A stretch of DNA of 19,499 nt, taken from the NCBI GenBank assembly GCA_017648225.1, contig JAGCJE010000279.1:1-19499 (forward strand). The letters are read 5' to 3'. Below, piece by piece: positions 13,848 through 19,499 of the stretch (positions are counted from its first letter, which is position 1; each line of letters opens with the position of its first letter). Made by a program: the position numbers and the translations under genes. Under the pieces are notes generated by a model. It saw nothing but the letters and a program-made list of their open reading frames with translations. It searched no databases and was not told the DNA's origin. The stretch is from Kiritimatiellia bacterium. Lineage in GTDB: Bacteria > Verrucomicrobiota > Kiritimatiellia > RFP12 > UBA1067.

Positions 13848-14360
13848 TGTGGGACCTTTCTTTTCCTCAACGTTAATGACGCCGTTCGTCTCTCGGTTGA
13901 GGACGGGAGCGACCGGAATATTGGGTTTATTCGTTAAAGCGATTGAGCGGATCACCATCGGCTCGCGCGTTTCCTTATTGACGAGCCATGCGACCGAGAG
14001 AAAGCGAAGACGGCGGTTCGAGATAGCCTCGGCGCCCAAGTCGGTAAGCTTAAAGTCTCCGACAAGCCCGCGCTCTTTATCAGCGCGAAGGTTTGAGACC
14101 CACGCGGCAGCTGAAGTATCGCTCGTGCCGCCCGCTTCGGAGTTGTGCTCAAAGTCTACGAGAACTTCCTTTTCGCCATCTTCTTTCCATTTGGCGACGA
14201 CATTCTCCAAGGCTTCAAGCGTGCAGTGCTGATTTCTGTCGCCGTTAGGGAAATCGCCGATGGGGCAGATTTGGACGTTCTTGATTGTCTCGCCTGCGGC
14301 GAGAGATGGGGAATGGGGAACGGGGAATGGGGAACGGTTAGTAAGATGTTCAAGTTTCAT
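13413..14360 (-). CDS. Mu I-like head maturation protease with scaffold domain
   Basis: This 315-residue protein matches the Mu-like prophage I protein (PF10123 family). Residues 28-90 include the diagnostic LVDFEHNS (67-74) and the following AAAWV. The first 170 residues are the protease; the rest, from the Met at 172, is an Ala/Glu/Lys-rich coiled region ending INRARNK that acts as a capsid scaffold and is later removed. Residues about 8-18 (NRSPFPVPHSP) are encoded by a GGGGAAY repeat inserted in frame, interrupting what would otherwise be a short leader. The start at 14360 is supported by an AAAGG ribosome binding site 6 nt upstream. It precedes the capsid gene by 20 nt, as in Mu. Confidence 0.85.
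   Translation of the reverse strand: MKLEHLTNRSPFPVPHSPSLAAGETIKNVQICPIGDFPNGDRNQHCTLEALENVVAKWKEDGEKEVLVDFEHNSEAGGTSDTSAAAWVSNLRADKERGLVGDFKLTDLGAEAISNRRLRFLSVAWLVNKETREPMVIRSIALTNKPNIPVAPVLNRETNGVINVEEKKGPTMDKLKEALGLSADATEEDILAAVKEGLEAKTKVAELEANAEKAKLEAEAEDFAEKNKAKCDKAVLKAQFIANKEVAVALVAGIPAAKVETVVNKAEAKKPTSFEANKAAESDEAILNKYESLSGKAKAEYLEAHAIEINRARNK
14307..14338. repeat. In-frame GGGGAAY repeat inside the protease gene
   Basis: Four GGGGAAT/GGGGAAC units run in tandem. As 7 nt is not a multiple of three, three units give a 7-residue repeat (PFPVPHS). It codes for residues 8-18 of the protease, between the start and the first conserved strand. One arm only is present, so no hairpin forms. 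Confidence 0.85.
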
Positions 14361-14362
14361 GG

Positions 14363-14392
14363 TTGCCTTTCATTAAAGAGTTGTGGTATAAT
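14363..14392 (+). promoter_or_regulatory. Candidate plus-strand promoter for the structured RNA
   Basis: A perfect TATAAT lies at 14387-14392 and TTGCCT at 14363-14368, separated by 18 nt. The predicted start (about 14399-14401) falls at the first base of the 10-bp stem of the element at 14402. No promoter elsewhere in this window matched so well by eye. The direction is opposite to every protein gene here. Confidence 0.5.
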
Positions 14393-14401
14393 TCTCACTG
14401 A

Positions 14402-14486
14402 AGCACCGAATGGCATTTCCACCGCTTAGGGCGTTAAGTAGTCTGGTCGCGAAAGCTGGCAGGACACGTGTAAGAGATTCGGTGCT
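14402..14486 (+). ncRNA. Candidate structured small RNA between portal and protease genes
   Basis: The ends pair perfectly over 10 bp (AGCACCGAAT with ATTCGGTGCT), closing an 85-nt domain. Inside are a hairpin with GUCUGGUC and GGCAGGAC arms and a GC-GAAA-GC tetraloop, a small CUUA/UAAG or CGC/GCG stem and an ACACGUGU palindrome. The GAAA tetraloop exists only on the plus strand. After the closing stem the plus strand reads ATTCATTTTTT, a U-run suitable for termination. A well placed TATAAT sits just upstream. The element occupies the entire space between the portal stop (overlapping its last bases by 2 nt) and the protease leader. I cannot match it to a named RNA family; it is not a tRNA, as no T-loop or D-loop fits. 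A minus-strand role (processing in the operon mRNA) is also possible. Confidence 0.5.
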
Positions 14487-16545
14487 ATTCATTTTTTCCG
14501 TCCTCTTTCCACATTGTCTGAAATTTCAATTCGTGCCTCTTGTCTCCTCGCCTAAACCAGTCGATTTCAACGCAGTTAATAGTACCGTCGGGATATTTTT
14601 TTCTGAATATAACAGCTTCTTGCTTTTTACCGTCTGCAATTCCCTTACCTGCGACAATCTCATCATAATCAGATAAAACATCCGGAATCTTTTTTAAATC
14701 ATCTTTTGTTATAGGAATGTTTGTCTTAAGCTTTTCCTTTTCACCATGCTCAATAAAAGCGTGATTTAGCTGTTTTTGATCAATGGTTTGCATTGTGCCG
14801 GCAGTTGCTCGCATTCGGGGATTGGCTGCAGCAATATCAGAGGCGAGTGATTCAGATATTGCGCCAAGCTCTTTAGGCTCATTCTTCCATGCTTTTCCTT
14901 TGCCGTCATTACCCTTAGCACTAAGACCATCAACAAGCGAGTTGACAATGTCTTGATTTTTAGCCAGAATTTCTGGCGTCCATCCGTTCTTGCGCCTTGT
15001 TTCCCATCCCTTCTTTGCGCCAGCCGAAGTCCCAGTGTTAAGCACCTCTTCCCTGAACTCTGCCGCCATCGCCTCTGCGATTACAGCGGCCATAGCGGGA
15101 TCTTCGGGGAGAAGCTCTGGGAGTTTCTTCAGAGTCTCTTCGGCTTTCTCTTTTGAAGGGTCGTTTAAAAGCTCTTTAATCGCCTCTGCAGCAGGGCTAG
15201 AATCCTTGGTGAAAGCGTCAAGAACTGGGGAATGGGGAATGGGTAACGGGGAGTGGTCTTTATTCAACTTTAACTCGGGTAAACCGTTCCCCGTTCCCTC
15301 ATTACCGTTCCCCGACTCCCTCACAAGCTTATATCCCGTCTTTTCTTCAAGTTCAGCTTGGTCGATAAGATACCCCGCGCTACGAGCCTTAGCGGCATCC
15401 TCAAATACTTCACCGGGAGAAGGAGTAGACTCGGTATCAAAGTCGAAATACGCGAGCGGAGGCCGCCCCGGGAACGCGCGAACTAAGAGAGGTCTTACGA
15501 TCTGGGCGTTAAGGGCGCTCGCGATCTTGGCCGAATCCATGCGCCTTATTTCCGCCCAGGTATCAGAGTGAGCGCCGCCCGCGAGAGTTCCAGAGCCGGA
15601 CTGCGCAAGCGAGGTGAGTAGCCCGCCTGTCGCCATAAGTACGGTAAGCTCTCGCTGATTGTGAATAAAGTCCTTAAAGGGATTTATGCCGCGTGCGCCA
15701 TCGCAGAAGTTAACCGCCGTTCCCGCCGGCACAGCTCCTGAGCCGCCCTCAGCTACTTTCTCAGCTTGAGCGCGCCAAAAGTCTACTTGATCGCCGGGGA
15801 TGTCGTCGGGCATCGTTAAGATTACAGGAGGTATACCGAATCTCTCGGTAAATTTAGCCCAGCCTTTTTCGCCAACAGCCTGACGAAGATAAATCGTAAG
15901 CATCGGGTAGTCGATATGGTAAGGCGCGACCATCGTTAAGAGTTCACCTTTAGGTATCGGCCTACATGAGCCATAATCTGTATAAGCGTTCGCCTCTGGA
16001 TTCCAGTACCAAGTTCCCGTTGTAATATCGCGTACGAAATTCCAGTTATCTAAAGTCTCAAAACCCTCAAGAACGAGCCTATCAGCCGACCATTTAGGTA
16101 ATACATGCGCGAAACCTCTAAAAAATGCGCTTGCTAAATGCTCTAAAGCCTCGTTAAAGCCGCCTAATTCAGCTTCACCGAACGCCGCCTCAAGCGCCTT
16201 AGCTTGCTCCTCGGCTAAGACCTTATCGTAGTGGCGCGAGCGACCTTCGCTGCGAGTCTTAATGGACCAATCGAGCGAAGCTAAAGCGCCGCGACGGCGC
16301 GAGGCGCAAATAAGAAGCGTAGGATCCGACTTTTCAATCTCGTTGTAAAGCCATTGCAAATGGACTGTATCGCCATTGCGCGAAGCGTCGTAGAGAGCTT
16401 GCATGCGGCTTGCCGTCATGCCGCGCAAGGGATTCGTCGTCTCGATCCAAGCGGCAGCGCGCTTAGCCTCCTCACTTAAGAGGTAGGTTAAATCGGCTTT
16501 TTTAGAATTATTGCCGCGACCGAACAAAAGAGAGAAAAAGTTCAT
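14485..16545 (-). CDS. DUF935/Mu gp29-like portal protein fused to a PBECR-type nuclease-like domain
   Basis: This 686-residue protein is larger than typical DUF935 portals (about 500). Residues 1-409 are the portal: the FRDITTGTWYW region near 172-181 and GWAKFTERFGIPPVI at 228-242 are classic. Residues 409-440 are coded by an inserted repeat (HSPLPIPHSPV). Residues 450-500 are a helical portal C terminus. A SAGAKKGWETRRKNG linker at 507-521 is often found before phage toxin domains. Residues about 585-682 (LNHAFIEHGEKEK, then ITKDDLKKIPDVLSDYDEI, then QEAVIFRKKYPDG) resemble the phage Barnase-EndoU-ColicinE5/D-RelE-like nuclease families, with His595 and His600 as candidate catalytic residues. 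Such domains normally sit on MuF proteins. It starts inside the terminase stop (TAATG). Confidence 0.8.
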   Translation of the reverse strand: MNFFSLLFGRGNNSKKADLTYLLSEEAKRAAAWIETTNPLRGMTASRMQALYDASRNGDTVHLQWLYNEIEKSDPTLLICASRRRGALASLDWSIKTRSEGRSRHYDKVLAEEQAKALEAAFGEAELGGFNEALEHLASAFFRGFAHVLPKWSADRLVLEGFETLDNWNFVRDITTGTWYWNPEANAYTDYGSCRPIPKGELLTMVAPYHIDYPMLTIYLRQAVGEKGWAKFTERFGIPPVILTMPDDIPGDQVDFWRAQAEKVAEGGSGAVPAGTAVNFCDGARGINPFKDFIHNQRELTVLMATGGLLTSLAQSGSGTLAGGAHSDTWAEIRRMDSAKIASALNAQIVRPLLVRAFPGRPPLAYFDFDTESTPSPGEVFEDAAKARSAGYLIDQAELEEKTGYKLVRESGNGNEGTGNGLPELKLNKDHSPLPIPHSPVLDAFTKDSSPAAEAIKELLNDPSKEKAEETLKKLPELLPEDPAMAAVIAEAMAAEFREEVLNTGTSAGAKKGWETRRKNGWTPEILAKNQDIVNSLVDGLSAKGNDGKGKAWKNEPKELGAISESLASDIAAANPRMRATAGTMQTIDQKQLNHAFIEHGEKEKLKTNIPITKDDLKKIPDVLSDYDEIVAGKGIADGKKQEAVIFRKKYPDGTINCVEIDWFRRGDKRHELKFQTMWKEDGKNE
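15227..15320. repeat. In-frame GGGGAAY hairpin repeat inside the portal gene
   Basis: Arms of GGGGAAT, GGGGAAT, GGGTAAC, GGGGAGT and complementary GTTCCCC, GTTCCCT, ATTACC, GTTCCCC flank a 30-nt centre. It encodes portal residues 409-440 without breaking the frame. The site is between the portal core and the C-terminal helical part, where an insertion is likely tolerated. Confidence 0.85.
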
Positions 16546-17846
16546 TACGTAAGCTCCGAAGAATAATTAGAGTTAAATGTAAATGGCGGCACTTTAACGC
16601 CGTTCGACTTAGCGGCGTAGCTGCAAAGCGCGAGAGCTGAGGCGCGGTCAGAGTGGCCGTCGGTCGAGCGAGGCGCGGCGTAAGAGATGTTGCCGCCTGT
16701 CGAGACGATGCGCTGCACTGCGTGAAGGTCTTCTCTAAGTTCGCGGTCGATGGGAACGCGGATTGAGCGCTCTTCGAATCTGCGGCGCATGAGCGAATAC
16801 ATCTCGCCTTTAGAGCTCGCGGTAAATGTAACACCGCGAACCTTGGCGCCTGCCTTACGAGTAGCTTCTTCAGCAAGCATAGCTCCAATGCCAGTAGAGT
16901 CAATGCAGACGCGCTGCACTCTAGAATTACTTGCCTTATGGACGATAATGTCAAGCTGGTCGGCAAAGGGCATTTTCCGAAGGACCTCTACAGAGATGAT
17001 TGAAAGGACATCACCAAGCTTTACTCCCGTTATAATAACGGAGAGGTCTTTTTGGCGGCCGATGTCCATGCCTATAAAAAGCGGCGAGGAGCCGTCATCC
17101 TGCAAATGAGATGATTCGCATTTGCCGATCAAATCGTAAGGGAGTAATACCGACGAGTTATCGATAAACTCGCACATATATTCCTGTGCCCATATGTCGG
17201 GATCGTCTACTCCGTTTTTAAGCTCTTCTAAATTGATTGGTAATCCGAGCCTAACAGCGTCTTCAATCGTGACTTTATGCTTAGAGTAGCTTTTGTTATG
17301 TTCCCAGAGGTCAGCGAACTTATTGCCGCGCCCTTTAGGGGTAGAGACGATTCTAAGCTTCTTTTCTCCCGTTAAAGGGTTAGTGATCGAGGGGTAGATG
17401 GCGGCCCAGATGTCGAAGGGCTTTTCGTGGATTGCAAATTCGTCAAGGATAAGGTTACCCGAATAGCCGCGCGCAGTATCAGGGTTTGCAGGGATAGCAA
17501 CAATACGAGCGCCATTGGCGAAGCGTATCTCAGCGCGAGATATAAGAGCGTCGGCAGATGCGCGAAGTTCATCATAAGAGTCTACAGTCGCCTTTATGGC
17601 TTTAGCCCATTTCTTCGCCTTCTCCATCCATTCGAGCGCCTGGCGTTCGCCCGCCGAGAGAACTACCCAAAGCTCCGATGAATTGCGCTCCTGGGCGGCG
17701 CAAGCTGTGACCGCTTCACACGCGGTAGAGAAGCTCTTACCAGTTTGGCGGCTCCACATGCCAATTTTAAAGCGAGAGTTATCAGCCACCCATTTCTGCT
17801 GCCATGGGAGGAGGATTTGCTTTAAAATGGACTTAGTATTATTCAT
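16545..17846 (-). CDS. Terminase large subunit (Mu gp28-like)
   Basis: This 433-residue protein is the DNA-packaging motor. The ATPase has a Walker A-type motif SRQTGKS at 32-38 and Walker B LILDEFA at 132-138, with Asp135-Glu136 as the metal-binding and catalytic pair. The coupling motif is probably IVSTPKGRG at 166-174. The nuclease half has an RNase H-like fold with Asp261 (FIGMDIGRQKD), Asp316 (RVCIDSTGIG) and Asp400 (GHSDRASALAL) as the expected metal ligands. Length is close to Mu gp28-type terminases. Its ATG shares a base with the stop of the small terminase (TGATG), and its stop overlaps the portal start (TAATG), so all three are translationally coupled. A Mu-like headful packaging mechanism is likely. 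Confidence 0.92.
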   Translation of the reverse strand: MNNTKSILKQILLPWQQKWVADNSRFKIGMWSRQTGKSFSTACEAVTACAAQERNSSELWVVLSAGERQALEWMEKAKKWAKAIKATVDSYDELRASADALISRAEIRFANGARIVAIPANPDTARGYSGNLILDEFAIHEKPFDIWAAIYPSITNPLTGEKKLRIVSTPKGRGNKFADLWEHNKSYSKHKVTIEDAVRLGLPINLEELKNGVDDPDIWAQEYMCEFIDNSSVLLPYDLIGKCESSHLQDDGSSPLFIGMDIGRQKDLSVIITGVKLGDVLSIISVEVLRKMPFADQLDIIVHKASNSRVQRVCIDSTGIGAMLAEEATRKAGAKVRGVTFTASSKGEMYSLMRRRFEERSIRVPIDRELREDLHAVQRIVSTGGNISYAAPRSTDGHSDRASALALCSYAAKSNGVKVPPFTFNSNYSSELT

Positions 17847-18421
17847 CAGCCAATACCGAATATGTTCTTAATCTTCTTAACTCTCTCTTCATCCGTGAGC
17901 GTCGGGTCTTCGACAGCCTTAACGGCGTTCGCCGCCTTAGCTTGTTCGAGCTTAAGCTTTTCTTGGGCGATTTTAAGCTCATCTTCTCGGACGGATTGGG
18001 CGCGGGACTTTAGAGCGAGATCCTTTTCTTTCTGCATCCTATCGATGAGGGCAGTCGCGGCAGAAACGAACGCCACGCCCGCCTTGTCGTCTCCAGAGGT
18101 GACGCGATCAGCCGCGAGAGCTTTGAGAGCATTGACGAGCGTGGCGTCAGAAATGTTAGCCTTGGCGGCGATACCCTCAGCTTCGGCGACGCCGCCTTGG
18201 ATGCGGCCGATATTTTCCTCGGCGCGGCGACGCGTTAAGAAGCGATACCAGCCAGCGCGGGAGGGAGGCTCGATGTTGAGTTCGCCCGATAGCTTAAGCT
18301 GGGCGAGGCGGTCGCAGCCGGCTTCATAGTCGGCTAGCTTATAGAGATCCCATTTAAGGGCCTCTGATAAGTCTTCGCCCCATGCGTCGGAGCGGGTCTT
18401 TCTGGTTATAAAGTCTTTCAT
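17846..18421 (-). CDS. Terminase small subunit, Mu gp27-like (DUF3486)
   Basis: This 191-residue protein matches DUF3486 in size, position and layout. The N-terminal part is a helical DNA-binding region with a serine/proline-containing turn (EPPSRAGWYRFLTRRRAEENIGRIQGG). A helical middle (SDATLVNALKALAADRVTSGD) precedes a long Lys/Glu/Ala coiled coil (EKDLALKSRAQSVREDELKIAQEKLKLEQAKA, about 130-165) that drives oligomerisation. It recognises phage DNA and recruits the large subunit encoded next. The ATG at 18421 lies 9 nt after a hairpin repeat with only an A-rich leader (CCCCAAAAAACT), no clear Shine-Dalgarno. An antisense open frame of 155 codons is a shadow. Confidence 0.85.
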   Translation of the reverse strand: MKDFITRKTRSDAWGEDLSEALKWDLYKLADYEAGCDRLAQLKLSGELNIEPPSRAGWYRFLTRRRAEENIGRIQGGVAEAEGIAAKANISDATLVNALKALAADRVTSGDDKAGVAFVSAATALIDRMQKEKDLALKSRAQSVREDELKIAQEKLKLEQAKAANAVKAVEDPTLTDEERVKKIKNIFGIG

Positions 18422-18429
18422 AGTTTTTT

Positions 18430-18476
18430 GGGGAATGGGGAATGGACCGTTCCCCGTTACCCGTTCCCCGTTACCC
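18430..18476. repeat. GGGGAAY-type hairpin repeat
   Basis: Two GGGGAAT units and the turn GGACC precede four complementary units (GTTCCCC, GTTACCC, GTTCCCC, GTTACCC). The sequence GGGGAATGGACCGTTCCCC is shared with the copy at 9511-9571. It fills the gap between the winged-helix gene and the small terminase. Confidence 0.9.
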
Positions 18477-18734
18477 TTACATAGCCTCCAAAGCGGTGAG
18501 ACCGCGTTCGGTCAAGGTGAAGCGTTTAGTGTGCCAGACGGGCTCCATGTGACTGTTCATCCAGCCGCGAGAAGAGAGGAAGTCGAAAGCGAGGTCGTGT
18601 TCCTCGGACGAAAGAGGCTCACCATGGGCGAGATCTAACTGCTCTTTAAGGGCTTTCGCGGTAACGCCAGTGCCGCCGGCGGCCTGGAGAGTTTTAAGAG
18701 CGATTTTGATGATGTATTTATCGTGAGTATCCAT
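18477..18734 (-). CDS. Small winged-helix DNA-binding protein
   Basis: This 85-residue protein has the arrangement of a compact winged helix: a first helix (KYIIKIALKTLQAAG), then VTAKALKEQLDLAHG as the helix-turn-helix entry, SSEEHDLAFDFLSSRGW as the next helix, and a beta wing (EPVWHTKRFTLTERGLTALEA). It could be a small regulator or a packaging accessory; Mu-like phages carry several small open frames just before gp27 and their roles are often unknown. The start at 18734 follows a repeat with the leader CCTAAAAAAGAT and no clear ribosome binding site. Confidence in the fold is fair; the function is unknown. Confidence 0.65.
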   Translation of the reverse strand: MDTHDKYIIKIALKTLQAAGGTGVTAKALKEQLDLAHGEPLSSEEHDLAFDFLSSRGWMNSHMEPVWHTKRFTLTERGLTALEAM

Positions 18735-18743
18735 ATCTTTTTT

Positions 18744-18805
18744 AGGGGTTAGTACGGAGGAGTTAGTAGTTAGTACTGACTCCTGACTCCTGACCCCTAA
18801 CTCCT
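18744..18805. repeat. GGAGTYA-type hairpin repeat
   Basis: Plus-strand units AGGGGTTAG, GGAGGAGTTAG, TAGTTAG pair with CTGACTCCTGACTCCTGACCCCTAACTCC-type units on the other arm (the pyrimidine arm carries GACTCCT, GACTCCT, GACCCCT, AACTCCT). It is the third repeat type by unit sequence but shares the 7-nt period and hairpin layout. The right end touches the stop of the gene at 18804. Confidence 0.85.
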
Positions 18806-19196
18806 ATCTTGTTTTAAACAGTTTTCCCTTTATGAGTTGCAAGTCGTTTGCAACGCCGGTTAAAAGTCCTTTAATCTCGCCCATATCGCGGTCGTTGCGA
18901 GTTAGGCGGTTGAAGATGTTCTCATGCGCTGCGGCGTTTTCGTGCTCCATGCGCTCGTGATCTGCGGCGGCCTCGTCGGTTATGCGCTTATGATCAGCCT
19001 CGTTGCGCTCCATCGCATCTTTGAATTCGTCGCGCGTGACGTACGAGTCGAGCATGTTGACATTAAGCGGGTCGTTGGCGACTTCGGTCTTTTGGTTGCG
19101 TGCCGCCCATGCCTTAACGGCGATGCTGACGAGTTTCGTAACTGCCGCCCCAGATAGGACGAGCCCACCGCCTTGGATGATGTCTGTCATCTCCAT
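18804..19196 (-). CDS. Small membrane protein with coiled coil, possible lysis-module protein
   Basis: This 130-residue protein has a hydrophobic N-terminal segment near residues 8-32 (GGGLVLSGAAVTKLVSIAVKAWAA), likely one membrane span. A soluble part follows with strong coiled-coil character (DSYVTRDEFKDAMERNEADHKRITDEAAADHERMEHENAAAHENIF spans about 50-95). It begins in the stop of the upstream lipoprotein gene (TAATG overlap). A single span followed by a coiled coil, adjacent to a lipoprotein, recalls holin-associated or inner-membrane spanin (Rz-type) proteins of lysis cassettes, which pair with an outer-membrane lipoprotein. The coiled coil may reach across the periplasm if the N terminus anchors in the inner membrane. 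The role is inference. Confidence 0.6.
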   Translation of the reverse strand: MEMTDIIQGGGLVLSGAAVTKLVSIAVKAWAARNQKTEVANDPLNVNMLDSYVTRDEFKDAMERNEADHKRITDEAAADHERMEHENAAAHENIFNRLTRNDRDMGEIKGLLTGVANDLQLIKGKLFKTR

Positions 19197-19499
19197 TACT
19201 TCATGCCCTCCACTACTTTTTCGGCGATATTGCCGACGGCTGTACCAGAGGATTCGATGATCTTGGCGTTTCGCTCGGAGACGTCGGTAGCTACGCCCTC
19301 AATAAAGACGCGGACAGAACCGTTAGTAGTCTTCTCGGCTTCGATTTTAGAGACGTCGGTTTTAAGGCCGACGGCAGTATAAGAGAGCGTGTATTCACCT
19401 TCGCGGACAAGCTCGATGGAGCGATAGCAGCCGGTGAGGAGTGTAGCCGCAAGGAAAGCAAAGAGCGCAAGGGATTTAGGGGGAACGGGTAATGGGGAA
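19196..19499 (-). CDS. Lipoprotein (5' end beyond window), possible lysis-module partner
   Basis: The visible part reads SLALFAFLAATLLTGC and then a soluble 77-residue domain ending EKVVEGMK. LLTGC is a clear lipobox, so the protein is exported and lipid-anchored at that Cys. The start codon was not found inside the window: reading upstream through a partial GGGGAAY repeat gives PLPVPP-type residues in frame, so the gene must begin just outside, or the repeat displaced the original start. The mature part has a YTLSYTAVGLKTDVSK strand pattern and a polar helical end. It is followed by the membrane coiled-coil gene at one base overlap. Confidence 0.7.
   Translation of the reverse strand, partial: SPLPVPPKSLALFAFLAATLLTGCYRSIELVREGEYTLSYTAVGLKTDVSKIEAEKTTNGSVRVFIEGVATDVSERNAKIIESSGTAVGNIAEKVVEGMK
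19479..19499. repeat. Partial GGGGAAY repeat at the window edge
   Basis: The last bases (GGGGGAACGGGTAATGGGGAA) match the repeat family and continue beyond the window. On the minus strand they are in frame with the lipoprotein and encode PLPVPP-like residues before its leader, as in the protease gene. Confidence 0.7.

Noticed and set aside
13528..14232. A 234-codon plus-strand open frame across the protease gene, and similar ones at 14990-15571 and 17862-18329
   Set aside because: They are shadows of the protease, portal and small terminase, with Ser/Ala-rich low-complexity translations.
14402..14486. tRNA or known self-cleaving ribozyme
   Set aside because: No T-loop or D-loop fits a tRNA. 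Short stretches (such as AGGGCGUUAAGUAG) recall the hatchet core from memory, but the rest of that consensus does not match and hammerhead, pistol and twister motifs are missing, so I leave it unnamed.

Overview
This window looks like most of the late (virion) region of a prophage or phage that combines Mu-like head genes with a long, non-contractile (siphovirus-type) tail. Every convincing protein gene lies on the minus strand and is transcribed from the right end to the left. Spacing is very tight, with 1-8 nt overlaps at many junctions, which suggests one long late operon. The host cannot be read directly. The base composition, the many secreted hypothetical proteins and the purine-rich hairpin repeats between genes fit a gut-type bacterium of the PVC group (Kiritimatiellota, Lentisphaerota or Verrucomicrobiota), but this is a low-confidence inference.

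Layout from right to left, in transcription order: a lipoprotein cut by the window edge (19196-19499); a small membrane plus coiled-coil protein (18804-19196); a small winged-helix protein (18477-18734); a Mu gp27-like small terminase (17846-18421); a large terminase with ATPase and nuclease motifs (16545-17846); a DUF935/Mu gp29-like portal whose C terminus carries a PBECR-type nuclease-like domain (14485-16545); an 85-nt candidate structured RNA with a plus-strand promoter (14402-14486); a Mu I-like protease with a probable internal start for the scaffold (13413-14360); the major capsid protein (12514-13392); a structured 200-bp gap; a gp36-like connector (11909-12313); a displaced MuF-like head protein (10976-11776); a neck or tail completion protein (10390-10983); a tail terminator candidate (9578-10324); a tail tube candidate (8782-9489); a chaperone candidate (7988-8707); and the tape measure protein (6430-7986).

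Left of the tape measure are three small tail-tip candidates (5031-6426), a pair of exported proteins sharing an identical signal peptide, one a 706-residue fibre-like protein (2049-4873), a BppU-like small protein (1574-2038), and four more small genes with signal peptides or a lipobox (1-1577). This secreted run is the least understood part.

The most distinctive DNA feature is a set of short hairpin repeats built from three kinds of 7-nt unit (GGGGAAY, GAATARTG-like, GGAGTYA). They occupy most of the gaps, sit inside two structural genes in frame, and supply the stop codon or ribosome binding site of several others. The two observations I rate highest are the structured RNA pressed against the portal-nuclease fusion gene and this repeat system.
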